This document shows, in pieces, positions 25,673 through 33,444 of a DNA stretch of 64,000 nt. Every line of letters starts with the position of its first letter. Within the stretch, counting starts at the first letter, position 1. Source of the stretch: Treponema saccharophilum DSM 2985. Its GTDB lineage: Bacteria > Spirochaetota > Spirochaetia > Treponematales > Treponemataceae. Below the pieces are notes generated by a model. The model was not told the DNA's origin and did not search any database. It worked only from the letters and a program-made list of their open reading frames with translations. Both the position numbers and the translations under genes were made by a program. Location: positions 1 through 64,000 of the forward strand of contig NZ_AGRW01000044.1 in assembly GCF_000255555.1 (NCBI RefSeq), given 5' to 3'.

Positions 25673-26974
25673 ATGGAAGTCTTCACTTATGTCGGAAGAA
25701 GGGCGTCGGCTCTGAGTTTCAGAACCGACGGCGATATAAAATACTCAAAAAGTTCAGCTTTACGTTCCGCATCAAGGGAATCGGTCAGGCCGTTCTCGGA
25801 GGTGAAGAAAGACTTGTCGCAGGCGTGCCAGGTTCCGCTGGGCTTCTCGTCGGGATGGAGCCCGCGTTCGGCCTACGTGCCGCCGCGGTCGCGCGAGCCT
25901 GTCCGGAATAGTCCGTCAGCCGCCCGTCTTTCCGTCCAGTCGATTGCGTTCGCGTTCTGCTCCCTCGCGATTTTTTCGGTTGTTCCGTTCCTCGTTTTTA
26001 ATTTTCTCGACAGAAAAGTCGATTCGCTTGATTTCTCGCGCTTTTTCAGTTTTTCGGAGTCGGGGAGCGGCGACGCCATCGTTTCCTTTGCCGACACGAG
26101 CCTTGATTCCGTCATTCCCGTCGCGATGGAGCGTTTTGCGCTCGTCAAGCCGCAGACCGAGGCTGTTTTCGACAGCAACGGCAACATACTCCTTTCCGAC
26201 GGGACTGTCCTCTCTTCGGCAAGCGTCGTTTTCAGCGAGCCGGTGACTTTCTCGACGTACACCGTGAAAAGCGGCGACACAATCGGCTCGATAACGTACG
26301 GGAGCGGATTGCGGAACATTTCGACGCTCATCGCGGTGAACGGGATAAAGAACGTGCGGACGATACGCGCTGGGCAGAAGCTCCGCATACCGTCGCAGGA
26401 CGGGCTCGTGCATATCGTCGCCGCGGGGGATTCGCTCAACGCGCTTTCCGTGAAGTACCACGTCAGCGTGGAGGAGCTGCTCGACACGAACGACCTTTCG
26501 GGCGACGTCCTGACGAAGGGGATGGAGCTGTTCATCCCCGGCGCGAAGATGGACTACACGGCGCTCAAAAGCGCGATGGGCGAGCTGTTCAGCTATCCGC
26601 TCCAGTCTGGATGCTGGCGGCTCACCTCGCTGTTCGGAAAGCGGAAGGACCCGATAACGGGAGCGCCTTCGAGCCATACCGGAATCGACATGGCGGCGCC
26701 GAAGGGGACGACGATAAAAGCCGCGATGAGCGGGAAGGTCGTCAAGGCGATGTATTCTCCCGTTTACGGAAACTACATAATAATCGACCACGGAAACGGC
26801 TATCAGACGCTCTACGGCCACATGACGAAATACGTCGTTTCCAGGGGGCAGTACGTGGAGCAGGGGCAGCGCGTCGGGTACGTCGGCTCGACCGGATACT
26901 CGACGGGGCCGCACCTGCATTTCACCGTTTACAAGGACGGGCGCCTTGTGGACCCGCTCTCCCTGCTGAAGTGA
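25673..26974 (+). CDS. LysM-M23 family peptidoglycan endopeptidase
   Basis: A cell-wall hydrolase of about 433 residues. It has a cytoplasmic-looking N-terminus, one membrane span (about residues 80-102 from this start), two LysM modules (YTVKSGDTIGSITYG...LRIPS and HIVAAGDSLNALSVKYHVS...LFIPG), and a C-terminal M23 domain with HTGIDMAAPKGT, YGHMTK and GPHLHFTVY, which carry the zinc ligands and catalytic His. It probably cuts peptide cross-links from the periplasmic side, or acts as an activator. An ATG at 25610 would add 21 residues but overlaps the likely promoter; ATG 25673 lacks a clear ribosome-binding site, so the start is uncertain. Confidence 0.87.
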   Translation: MEVFTYVGRRASALSFRTDGDIKYSKSSALRSASRESVRPFSEVKKDLSQACQVPLGFSSGWSPRSAYVPPRSREPVRNSPSAARLSVQSIAFAFCSLAIFSVVPFLVFNFLDRKVDSLDFSRFFSFSESGSGDAIVSFADTSLDSVIPVAMERFALVKPQTEAVFDSNGNILLSDGTVLSSASVVFSEPVTFSTYTVKSGDTIGSITYGSGLRNISTLIAVNGIKNVRTIRAGQKLRIPSQDGLVHIVAAGDSLNALSVKYHVSVEELLDTNDLSGDVLTKGMELFIPGAKMDYTALKSAMGELFSYPLQSGCWRLTSLFGKRKDPITGAPSSHTGIDMAAPKGTTIKAAMSGKVVKAMYSPVYGNYIIIDHGNGYQTLYGHMTKYVVSRGQYVEQGQRVGYVGSTGYSTGPHLHFTVYKDGRLVDPLSLLK

Positions 26975-26975
26975 T

Positions 26976-27212
26976 ATGACGTTCGTTTGCAACTGCAAGA
27001 ACTGCGGAAGGACAATCGAGCGCGATTTCAACTATTGTCCCTGGTGCGGCGCGAAAAAAACGCTCGGGATTCCGCATTCCACCTCGGAGGAGGTTTTCAA
27101 CGAGCTTGAGCAGAAGCAGATTTCCGCGCTTGAGGAACGGATTGCCGAAATATACCGCAGGCTCGACGATTTGGAGAGCGATTTTGGTTCGATGTCGCGT
27201 TCTTCTGAATAA
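26976..27212 (+). CDS. Small zinc-ribbon protein with coiled-coil tail
   Basis: A 78-residue protein whose N-terminus carries two cysteine pairs: Cys5/Cys7/Cys10 (VCNCKNCG) and CPWCG about 12 residues later, a treble-clef or zinc-ribbon fold. A Glu/Leu-rich helix follows (EEVFNELEQKQISALEERIA and onward), likely a coiled coil. It starts two bases after the M23 stop and overlaps the next gene, so all three are probably one transcript. Function unknown; small zinc ribbons often mediate protein contacts. Confidence 0.7.
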   Translation: MTFVCNCKNCGRTIERDFNYCPWCGAKKTLGIPHSTSEEVFNELEQKQISALEERIAEIYRRLDDLESDFGSMSRSSE

Positions 27213-29352
27213 AGCAAAACTGTTTTTCGTTTTTCTCTCCCTCCTGCTGCCGTTTTCCGCGCCGGCGGAATTGTTCTCGAATCCGCGTCTCGGCGGAAAC
27301 GGGCGCGTCTCGTTCGAGGTCGTGACTGCGGGGCTTACGGGCGCGCGCACCTTGGTCTGTGCCGATGTCGCCGGCGGAGAATTCGATTTGCTGACGTGCT
27401 ATCCCGAGCGGATGGAGCTTCTTTCCGGCGGCTCCGTCCTGCAAATACGGAACCAGTTCGGCACGGCGCGCTATTCGTCCGTCTCCGGCGACCTGATTTG
27501 GGTTTCGCGGACCAATTCGTTTGCGGGAAGAAAATCCGGGCCGGAGGCCGTGAGCTTCGACGGGCGGTGGGTGTGCTTCGTGCGCAGGAAAAACGCCGTC
27601 CGCGGGGAGCTTGTTCTTCGGAGCGCGTCCACCTCCGAGGAGAAAGTGCTTGCCGCGGACGTTCCCTTCTCGTTTTCGGCGGTTCCCGTAAAATGGTCGC
27701 CCGACAGCCGCATATTCGTCTACGAAGCGTGTGGGCGGCTTTTTTTCTGCGATCCCGACGCCGAGATGAAGAACCTCCAGCCCGACGAATCTTTTCGGGA
27801 GATTGGCGGCGGCGGCATAAATTCGATTGAATGGTCGTCTTCTCCTTTCGGGAGAAGCTCCCTCGTCTACATAGACGGCGACATCGTGTACCGGATAAGC
27901 GCGAACGAGATTCACACGCGCGGGCTTTACCGGAAACTCGTCGGGATAGGCTCGGTGTCGGCTCGCCTTCCGTTTTCGTTCGACCCGGGAAGCGACCTGT
28001 TCTGGGCGGACGGTGAGAGCGTCGCCGTCCTGAAATCGGGGAACGTTTTGAGCGTGTTCGGGCGCGGAGTCGATTTTTCCGCGGCTCTTTCCCCTCCGTC
28101 ACTTCCCGTTTCAGACTGCGCGGTCTTCTGGTTCGGCGGGAAGCCCCTCGTCTGGTTCTGCGACGCGCGCTCTTCCTCCGTGATGCTCCTTTCCGAAGGC
28201 TCACTCGCCACGCTTTCCCGCTCGTCGTCCCGCGTCCGCCCGTCGCTTTCCCCGGACGGGAGCCTCATCGCCCTCGCGACGGACGACGCGCTTGAGGTGC
28301 GGGACGGCTCGTTCTCGGTCGTGGCGAAGTTCTCCGGCGAGAAAATCGTCTCGTGCGTTTGGGGCGGAAATTCGTCGATTTTTGTGGGAAGCGAGAAATG
28401 CGTCTCGTTGTGGGATTTCTCGCGCGGAAAAAATGTGCGGAAGACGCTTTTTCTTTCGTCCGTCGCCTCGTCCGCGTGGGTGAGCGGGCGGAACGTCGCG
28501 CGCGCGTGCGACGGCACCCTTTTCGAATACGTTCCCGCCTCGTCGTTGTGGCGCGAGATTGATTCCACGTCCGGATTTGCCCGCCTCGTCGACGGCTCGA
28601 TTTCTTCCAGGCAGGTTCAGGACGGAAAATACCGCGTCTACGTCGGGAAAAGCGCATCCGGGCGCGACGGCGTTTTTGTCAGGACGCTTTCGGGCGACAT
28701 CGAGACGCGCGACATCGTTTCGGGTGCGGGGGGCGGCTCGTACAAAGGCAGGGTGGAGCTCGTCTTTGACGCGCTCGACAGCGACGAGGGGCTCGATTTC
28801 GTCCTTTCTGTCCTCGATTTCTACAATATAAAAGCGACTTTTTTCATCAACGGCGAATTCATACGGCGGTTTCCCGAGAAGGTGCGGATGATTGCCGGGC
28901 GGAACCACGTCTGCGCGTCGATGTTTTTCTCCGGCGCGAACCTGCTGGAACTTGCGCGTGACGGATACGTCGTTGACGGGGATTTCATCGCGCGGGGGCT
29001 TGCCCGGAACGAGGACGAATTCCTCGCCGCCACGGGGAAGGAGCTTTCGCTTTTGTGGCACGCCCCGTTCTACAAGGCGACGCAGGCGATGAAGGAGGCG
29101 GGAGCGCGCGCCGGATACGAATACTTCGAGGCGGGGCGGTTCAGCCTCGATGCCGCCGATTATGCTGACGGGAACGGCGGGCGGTGGCACATGAAATCGT
29201 CGGAAATCGTCCTCTTCTATGTCGAAAACTCATTCCCCGGCTGCAGGATTCCTGTCACCATCGGGAAATCGTCGTCGGGAAGGGCGGATTACCTCTACCA
29301 GAAGCTCGACCTTCTCGTCGACGCGCTCATTTCCGAGGGGTTTTCTTTCTGA
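27184..29352 (+). CDS. Exported propeller-like protein with degenerate NodB domain
   Basis: About 722 residues. After a signal peptide (LFFVFLSLLLPFSAPAE) comes a 500-residue region of short beta-strand repeats resembling a WD40/TolB-type propeller (VSGDLIWVS, SFDGRWVCFVR, VKWSPDSRIFVYE). The last 190 residues match polysaccharide deacetylases (ATFFINGEFIRRFPEKVRMI). However, the metal-site TFDDG is VFDALDSDEG, HxxxH is reduced to HVCAS, and the RxPY motif reads WHAPFY, so activity is doubtful. I propose TTG 27184, with GGAGAG just upstream, since no ATG gives the signal peptide; it overlaps the zinc-ribbon gene by 29 bases. Start confidence is moderate. Confidence 0.7.
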   Translation: MVRCRVLLNKAKLFFVFLSLLLPFSAPAELFSNPRLGGNGRVSFEVVTAGLTGARTLVCADVAGGEFDLLTCYPERMELLSGGSVLQIRNQFGTARYSSVSGDLIWVSRTNSFAGRKSGPEAVSFDGRWVCFVRRKNAVRGELVLRSASTSEEKVLAADVPFSFSAVPVKWSPDSRIFVYEACGRLFFCDPDAEMKNLQPDESFREIGGGGINSIEWSSSPFGRSSLVYIDGDIVYRISANEIHTRGLYRKLVGIGSVSARLPFSFDPGSDLFWADGESVAVLKSGNVLSVFGRGVDFSAALSPPSLPVSDCAVFWFGGKPLVWFCDARSSSVMLLSEGSLATLSRSSSRVRPSLSPDGSLIALATDDALEVRDGSFSVVAKFSGEKIVSCVWGGNSSIFVGSEKCVSLWDFSRGKNVRKTLFLSSVASSAWVSGRNVARACDGTLFEYVPASSLWREIDSTSGFARLVDGSISSRQVQDGKYRVYVGKSASGRDGVFVRTLSGDIETRDIVSGAGGGSYKGRVELVFDALDSDEGLDFVLSVLDFYNIKATFFINGEFIRRFPEKVRMIAGRNHVCASMFFSGANLLELARDGYVVDGDFIARGLARNEDEFLAATGKELSLLWHAPFYKATQAMKEAGARAGYEYFEAGRFSLDAADYADGNGGRWHMKSSEIVLFYVENSFPGCRIPVTIGKSSSGRADYLYQKLDLLVDALISEGFSF

Positions 29353-29370
29353 ATCCCGCCTTTTCTCTGC

Positions 29371-31239
29371 TTATCTGTTTTTTTCGAGGGAGCCTTTTGC
29401 GAGCGTCCCGAAAAAACGCCCCGCGATTCCGGCGCTCTCAAGCGACCTGTCCGCGACGAGCGGAACCGTCTCGAGCGTGATTTCCCCGAGCTTGTATTTT
29501 ACCGAGCCGTACTGCGCGCCGAGCTTGACGCCCCCGTACAGGTACGGCGGCACGTCGACGACGACCTTCACCGCGTCGGCGCTGTCCTTCGCTGTGCTTC
29601 CGAAAAGATGCGGGACGGTAATCTTGTTTTTCCAGGCGGGAACGAGGTTGACGAATTTCCCGTCGTTCCCCTTCGACGCCAAAGACGGAACGGGAAAAAC
29701 GAGAGACGTGTCCTTCCCCGGCTCGTAGTCCGCGAACGTCGAGAACGCCCATTCCATCAGCTCCGTCCCGTCGTGGATGCGCCCCTCGTTTCCCTGCTTC
29801 GTTCCCTTTCCTTGTCCCTGAAGCGTTATCGAGAGGAACCGCTGGCCGTTCCGCGATGCCGTGAGCGCGAGGTTGTAGCCGCTTTCGTATATGAACCCCG
29901 TTTTCAGCCCGTCGACGCCGTCGAGTTTCCCCAGCAGCGGGTTCGTGTTCGAGTGGTGGATTGCGAGCGTGTCGCCGTAGTTTTTCTGCCAGCTCGGAAG
30001 GTTTTTCTGAAGCGGATAATCGAGCGACTTGAGCGAGTGGAATTCCTCTATCGACTGCGGGAAGTGCGTGACGTAAATCCGCGCGAATTCGGCAAGCTCG
30101 CGCGCTGTCGTTATGTTGTTCTCGTCGTAACCGCTCGGCTCGACGAAATACGTTTTCTTGAGCCCGAGCGCCCTGCATTCCGCATTCATCCGCGCGACGA
30201 AATCCTCCTGCGTGCCGCTTATGTAATATGCGACCGCCCGTGCCGCATCGTTTCCGCTCGCGACGGCAAGGCCCGCCATAAGCTCCCTCAGCGTGACGGT
30301 CTGCCCCTGCCCGAGGTGCATGAGCGACGCGTCCCTCGGAAGGTTCACCGCCCACGAAAGCTCGGGAAGCGGCACGATGTCGTCCATGGTGATTTTTCCC
30401 GCCTCGACTTCCTTGAAGACGATGTACATGACGAAAAGCTTCGTGAGGGAAGCCGGGGGAATCAGTCTGTCCGCGTTCTTCTCGTAAAGGACGCATCCGT
30501 TCGCCGTGTCCACGAGAACAGCCGCGCCTGCCCTGACGTCGAGCTTCGCGGGCGTCGTCCTGTACGGAAGCGGGCGCAGTTTTTCGGAGCGCTCGTCGGC
30601 GAACGCCTCGTCGAGAATCGATTCGAGCGCGGCCTTTTCCGCGTCGCTCGCCTCGCGCGCCTTCCATGTTTCCCTGAATCCCGAAGCCCAGATGTTTAAC
30701 GCGCAGACCGACACGAGCGCGACGAATAGGGCAGACAGCGCGATGACAATCCTCCGCATCGCTTTTGACAATGACATGAATTTCCTCCTGATGGCGGACA
30801 GTTTCCGAATCGGCGCCGCGTCCCGTATTCCGCCCCGTTTTTCTTCGCCCGCCTTTCCAGCCGACGGTGATTTTCCGCCGATTATCCCGGCAAAATCGCC
30901 CGCCGTGTTCTTTATGCTTCGTATTATGTCGCCGGGAAAATCGTAGGGAACGGCTTCGTTGTATTCGCTTTCGGCTTTGCGCTTCGGCTTCTTCCTCATT
31001 TCGGTTTTCTGTTTCTTGTTTCCGGCTTTTGTTCCTGGCGGAATGAGCTTTTCGAACAGCGCCGCGAGAAATTGTCCCCCGCGTTTTTCATCCCCGTGTT
31101 CCGTGCCGTCGACGCGCCGTATGATGTTCCCGTGCCTGTCGAGGACGACCGACGGGTTCGCGTTCTTTATCCGCTTGAGCTTCTTGGGGCGTTTCTTCTT
31201 TTCCTCTCCGCGCTCCGTGTTCTTTTTGATGAGCTTCAT
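29371..31239 (-). CDS. D-alanyl-D-alanine carboxypeptidase, DacA type
   Basis: About 622 residues, longer than usual. A basic, probably cytoplasmic N-terminal region of about 155 residues is followed by one membrane span (RRIVIALSALFVALVSVCAL) and then a peptidase S11 domain with SLTK (in PPASLTKLF), SGN (in VASGNDAA) and KTG (in GLKTGFIYESGY). It trims the terminal D-Ala from peptidoglycan stem peptides in the periplasm. The C-terminal part resembles the PBP5-type beta domain. Start: a TACAAT -10 box lies six bases before ATG 31239 and there is no Shine-Dalgarno sequence, so the transcript appears leaderless; a start 13 codons upstream would be upstream of the promoter. Confidence 0.87.
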   Translation of the reverse strand: MKLIKKNTERGEEKKKRPKKLKRIKNANPSVVLDRHGNIIRRVDGTEHGDEKRGGQFLAALFEKLIPPGTKAGNKKQKTEMRKKPKRKAESEYNEAVPYDFPGDIIRSIKNTAGDFAGIIGGKSPSAGKAGEEKRGGIRDAAPIRKLSAIRRKFMSLSKAMRRIVIALSALFVALVSVCALNIWASGFRETWKAREASDAEKAALESILDEAFADERSEKLRPLPYRTTPAKLDVRAGAAVLVDTANGCVLYEKNADRLIPPASLTKLFVMYIVFKEVEAGKITMDDIVPLPELSWAVNLPRDASLMHLGQGQTVTLRELMAGLAVASGNDAARAVAYYISGTQEDFVARMNAECRALGLKKTYFVEPSGYDENNITTARELAEFARIYVTHFPQSIEEFHSLKSLDYPLQKNLPSWQKNYGDTLAIHHSNTNPLLGKLDGVDGLKTGFIYESGYNLALTASRNGQRFLSITLQGQGKGTKQGNEGRIHDGTELMEWAFSTFADYEPGKDTSLVFPVPSLASKGNDGKFVNLVPAWKNKITVPHLFGSTAKDSADAVKVVVDVPPYLYGGVKLGAQYGSVKYKLGEITLETVPLVADRSLESAGIAGRFFGTLAKGSLEKNR

Positions 31240-31335
31240 GACCAGATTGTACCATTTTTCCGGGGCGTTGAAAAACACGGCGCGCTGGGGCGCAAAAAAA
31301 TCCCGGATTCATCTGGTGAACCCGGGGATTGTCTC

Positions 31336-31719
31336 CTATTTCGTGATGCGGAAATCGTCAACGTAGCTGAACGTTATCCGCTTCCGCCCGATGCGCATGT
31401 CCGCGTATGTGTCGTTCTTGTAGAGAAGCACCTCGCTCGCCGTGCTGAACAGCGGGTCGAGCACCGTCGCCGTTATCGTCATGCTGTCCGAATTCGCGTC
31501 GTGCTGGATGTCGTAATCGAGAATCGAATAGCGGTTGTCCCTGCTCGGCGTGTAGTAGACCATCGTCTGCTCGTGCTCGTTTATCGTGATGACGACTTTT
31601 CCTGTTTTTGCGACTCCCGTGAAGTCAAGTTTCTGTACTTGTTCCGCGCCTGCGCTGAAGCCGGCGAAAATGGAGATGGCAAGAGCAGGCAGAATTCTCT
31701 TGATGCAGTTTCTTTTCAT
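31336..31719 (-). CDS. Small exported protein of unknown function
   Basis: A 127-residue protein with a clear signal peptide (MKRNCIKRILPALAISIFAG, cut after AGA). The mature part is beta-rich and soluble (KLDFTGVAKTGKVVITINE, TITATVLDPLFSTAS), with no cysteines or known motif. I chose ATG 31719 because of AGGGGGT just upstream and because it gives the signal peptide. A TATAAT box at 31895-31900 on the same strand leaves a leader of about 170 bases. Probably periplasmic; role unknown. Confidence 0.7.
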   Translation of the reverse strand: MKRNCIKRILPALAISIFAGFSAGAEQVQKLDFTGVAKTGKVVITINEHEQTMVYYTPSRDNRYSILDYDIQHDANSDSMTITATVLDPLFSTASEVLLYKNDTYADMRIGRKRITFSYVDDFRITK

Positions 31720-31894
31720 GGTGTACCCCCTTCGTCGGCCAGGACGGCAACAGTGCCGGACAGGCCGATTGCGTTTGCTCTTTTTCTGGACAGATTCCAG
31801 GCTTTTCACTTTCCGAACATTTTCTTTGGCTTTTTTTTATTTATGCGAGAGGAAAAAATCGGGAGCGGCCCCGTTCAGGAAGCCGGACATGTCC

Positions 31895-31900
31895 ATTATA
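31895..31900 (-). promoter_or_regulatory. Likely -10 box for the small exported protein gene
   Basis: TATAAT on the minus strand inside TTATGGGGTATAATGG. The -35 region is weak. The leader to ATG 31719 is about 170 bases, contains GGCCTGTCCGGCACTGTTGC and a possible stem around it, and a 19-codon frame starting within the -10 box that is unlikely to be used. Confidence 0.4.
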
Positions 31901-31966
31901 CCCCATAATTCGCGTTCTGATGAAAAAATCGTCGCGCAGCGCGCCGTTTGCTTTTCGCCGTCCGCT

Positions 31967-32566
31967 TCATTCCCCGAGCGGCGTCGCGGCGACCTTCCCG
32001 TTCGTCCTGTCGAAAACGGAGGAGGCAAGACGCGGGAATTCGGAAAGCGGGACCGACGCGCCCACGCGGACGTTCTCCCCGAATTCCTCGCTCATCGCGC
32101 TGACGGTGAATTCCTCGAGCGCTTTTTTTACGACGTTGTACTGCTGGTAGTCGCATGAAATTTCGAACGCCTGCTTCTCGACAAGCTCTTCCGTTTCTGT
32201 CGCGTTCAGGACGCCGCGCGCGCCGTCGCCGTACGCATGGACGAGCCCGCCCGTTCCCAGAAGCGTCCCGCCGAACCATCTCGTCACCGTTATGAGAATG
32301 TTCGTGCAGCCGCTTCCTTTCAGTATGTCGAGCATCGGCCTGCCCGCAGTTCCGCCCGGTTCCCCATCGTCGCTCATCCCCATGATTTCCGCCTTCTTGC
32401 CGCAGATGAACGCGTGGCAGACGTGCGTCGCGTCGGCGTATTTCTGCTTCTGGCTTTTTAGGATTTCCCTGACTTCCTGCTGCGACGAGACGGGAAAACT
32501 TTCCGACAGGAAGCGGGAACCTTTTATAATCTGCTCGAATGACGATTGCCCGAGGGGAACTCTCAT
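31967..32566 (-). CDS. yigZ: YigZ/IMPACT (UPF0029) family protein
   Basis: A 199-residue protein of the YigZ/IMPACT family: GGTAGRPMLDILKGSG, ITVTRWFGGTLLGTGGLVHAY and the C-terminal ferredoxin-like region (AFEISCDYQQYNVVKKALEE) are typical. Family members bind RNA or ribosomes and yeast/mammalian IMPACT regulates translation; the bacterial role is not settled. ATG 32566 is set by AGGAG just upstream and by normal family length; the open frame extending further upstream has no family similarity. It follows the membrane protein gene by 11 bases and is probably co-transcribed with it. Confidence 0.88.
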   Translation of the reverse strand: MRVPLGQSSFEQIIKGSRFLSESFPVSSQQEVREILKSQKQKYADATHVCHAFICGKKAEIMGMSDDGEPGGTAGRPMLDILKGSGCTNILITVTRWFGGTLLGTGGLVHAYGDGARGVLNATETEELVEKQAFEISCDYQQYNVVKKALEEFTVSAMSEEFGENVRVGASVPLSEFPRLASSVFDRTNGKVAATPLGE

Positions 32567-32577
32567 TTTTTTTCTCC

Positions 32578-33411
32578 TTATGCCTCGATTGCGATGAGCT
32601 GCCCCGTCTTCGTCTCGGTAAGCGAGTCGTACATCACCGCGACGGAGAGGAGAATCCGTATCGCCGCGGTGTATGCGTTGAGGAAATAGACGAAATCGAG
32701 AATCATGACGAGGATTCCGAGCGATTTGACATGGCTCAAAAAAGAGATGATGACGGAAAGAATTATCGCAACCGCAAGCCTCGTCCCCGCCGCCTTCACC
32801 GCGAACACGATGAGCCGGATGAAATTCGCGCGGGAGACGGACAGGCGGAGGCTTTTCCACATCGCCCAAATCCCCGTTTTTTGTGGGTTGTCAATCCGGA
32901 AGAAAAACGCGAACGCGAACGGCAGCGCGGCGAAAACGAATGCGAGGAGCGCGAACGCCAGCACCCTTACCGAAACTGCCCGGAACAGCGCGTCCATCGC
33001 GCTTTCGCCGCTCCGTTCCGCAAGAAAATCCCGAGCGGCGTTTGACACAATCGCGTCCGACGCGAAGAAGACCGCCGCAAGGACGATGAGGAACGGGACG
33101 ACGACGGGAAGCGAGAGCCGCGGCTTCCGGAACCCGTGGAAGAGGAATCCGAGCGTGACGAATTCGTCGCGCACCATCCGGAGCAGGACTGTCGCGAACC
33201 CGAAATGCAGCGAGAGCGTGACGACTGCCGCCACGATTTCCAGCGCGTAGAATGCGCCCGTCCTGATTTCGAATCCGAGAACCGCGAAGAGAAGCGCGCT
33301 CGCCGCGACCGACTGGAGTATTATCATAAGGAAAAGCGTGTATACCATTTTTCCCATATTGCGTTTTGCGACCGATTCGAGCGTTGCCATCATCTGCGCC
33401 GTAGTTTTCAT
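32578..33411 (-). CDS. Polytopic membrane protein of unknown function
   Basis: A 277-residue integral membrane protein with about six hydrophobic spans (for example MVYTLFLMIILQSVAASALL, FYALEIVAAVVTLSLHFGFA and VVVPFLIVLAAVFF). It resembles the DUF975-like or other integral-membrane families of spirochaetes in general pattern only; no motif fixes a function. A GGAGGTACAC ribosome-binding region precedes ATG 33411. It lies between the topoisomerase gene and yigZ on the same strand, with short gaps on both sides, so all three may be one transcript. Confidence 0.65.
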   Translation of the reverse strand: MKTTAQMMATLESVAKRNMGKMVYTLFLMIILQSVAASALLFAVLGFEIRTGAFYALEIVAAVVTLSLHFGFATVLLRMVRDEFVTLGFLFHGFRKPRLSLPVVVPFLIVLAAVFFASDAIVSNAARDFLAERSGESAMDALFRAVSVRVLAFALLAFVFAALPFAFAFFFRIDNPQKTGIWAMWKSLRLSVSRANFIRLIVFAVKAAGTRLAVAIILSVIISFLSHVKSLGILVMILDFVYFLNAYTAAIRILLSVAVMYDSLTETKTGQLIAIEA

Positions 33412-33444
33412 GTGTACCTCCGTTGAAGAAAATCCGCGCGTTTC

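Noticed and set aside
31837-31905. 19-codon leader peptide before the small exported protein
   Set aside because: Its ATG lies within the likely -10 box and it has no ribosome-binding site.
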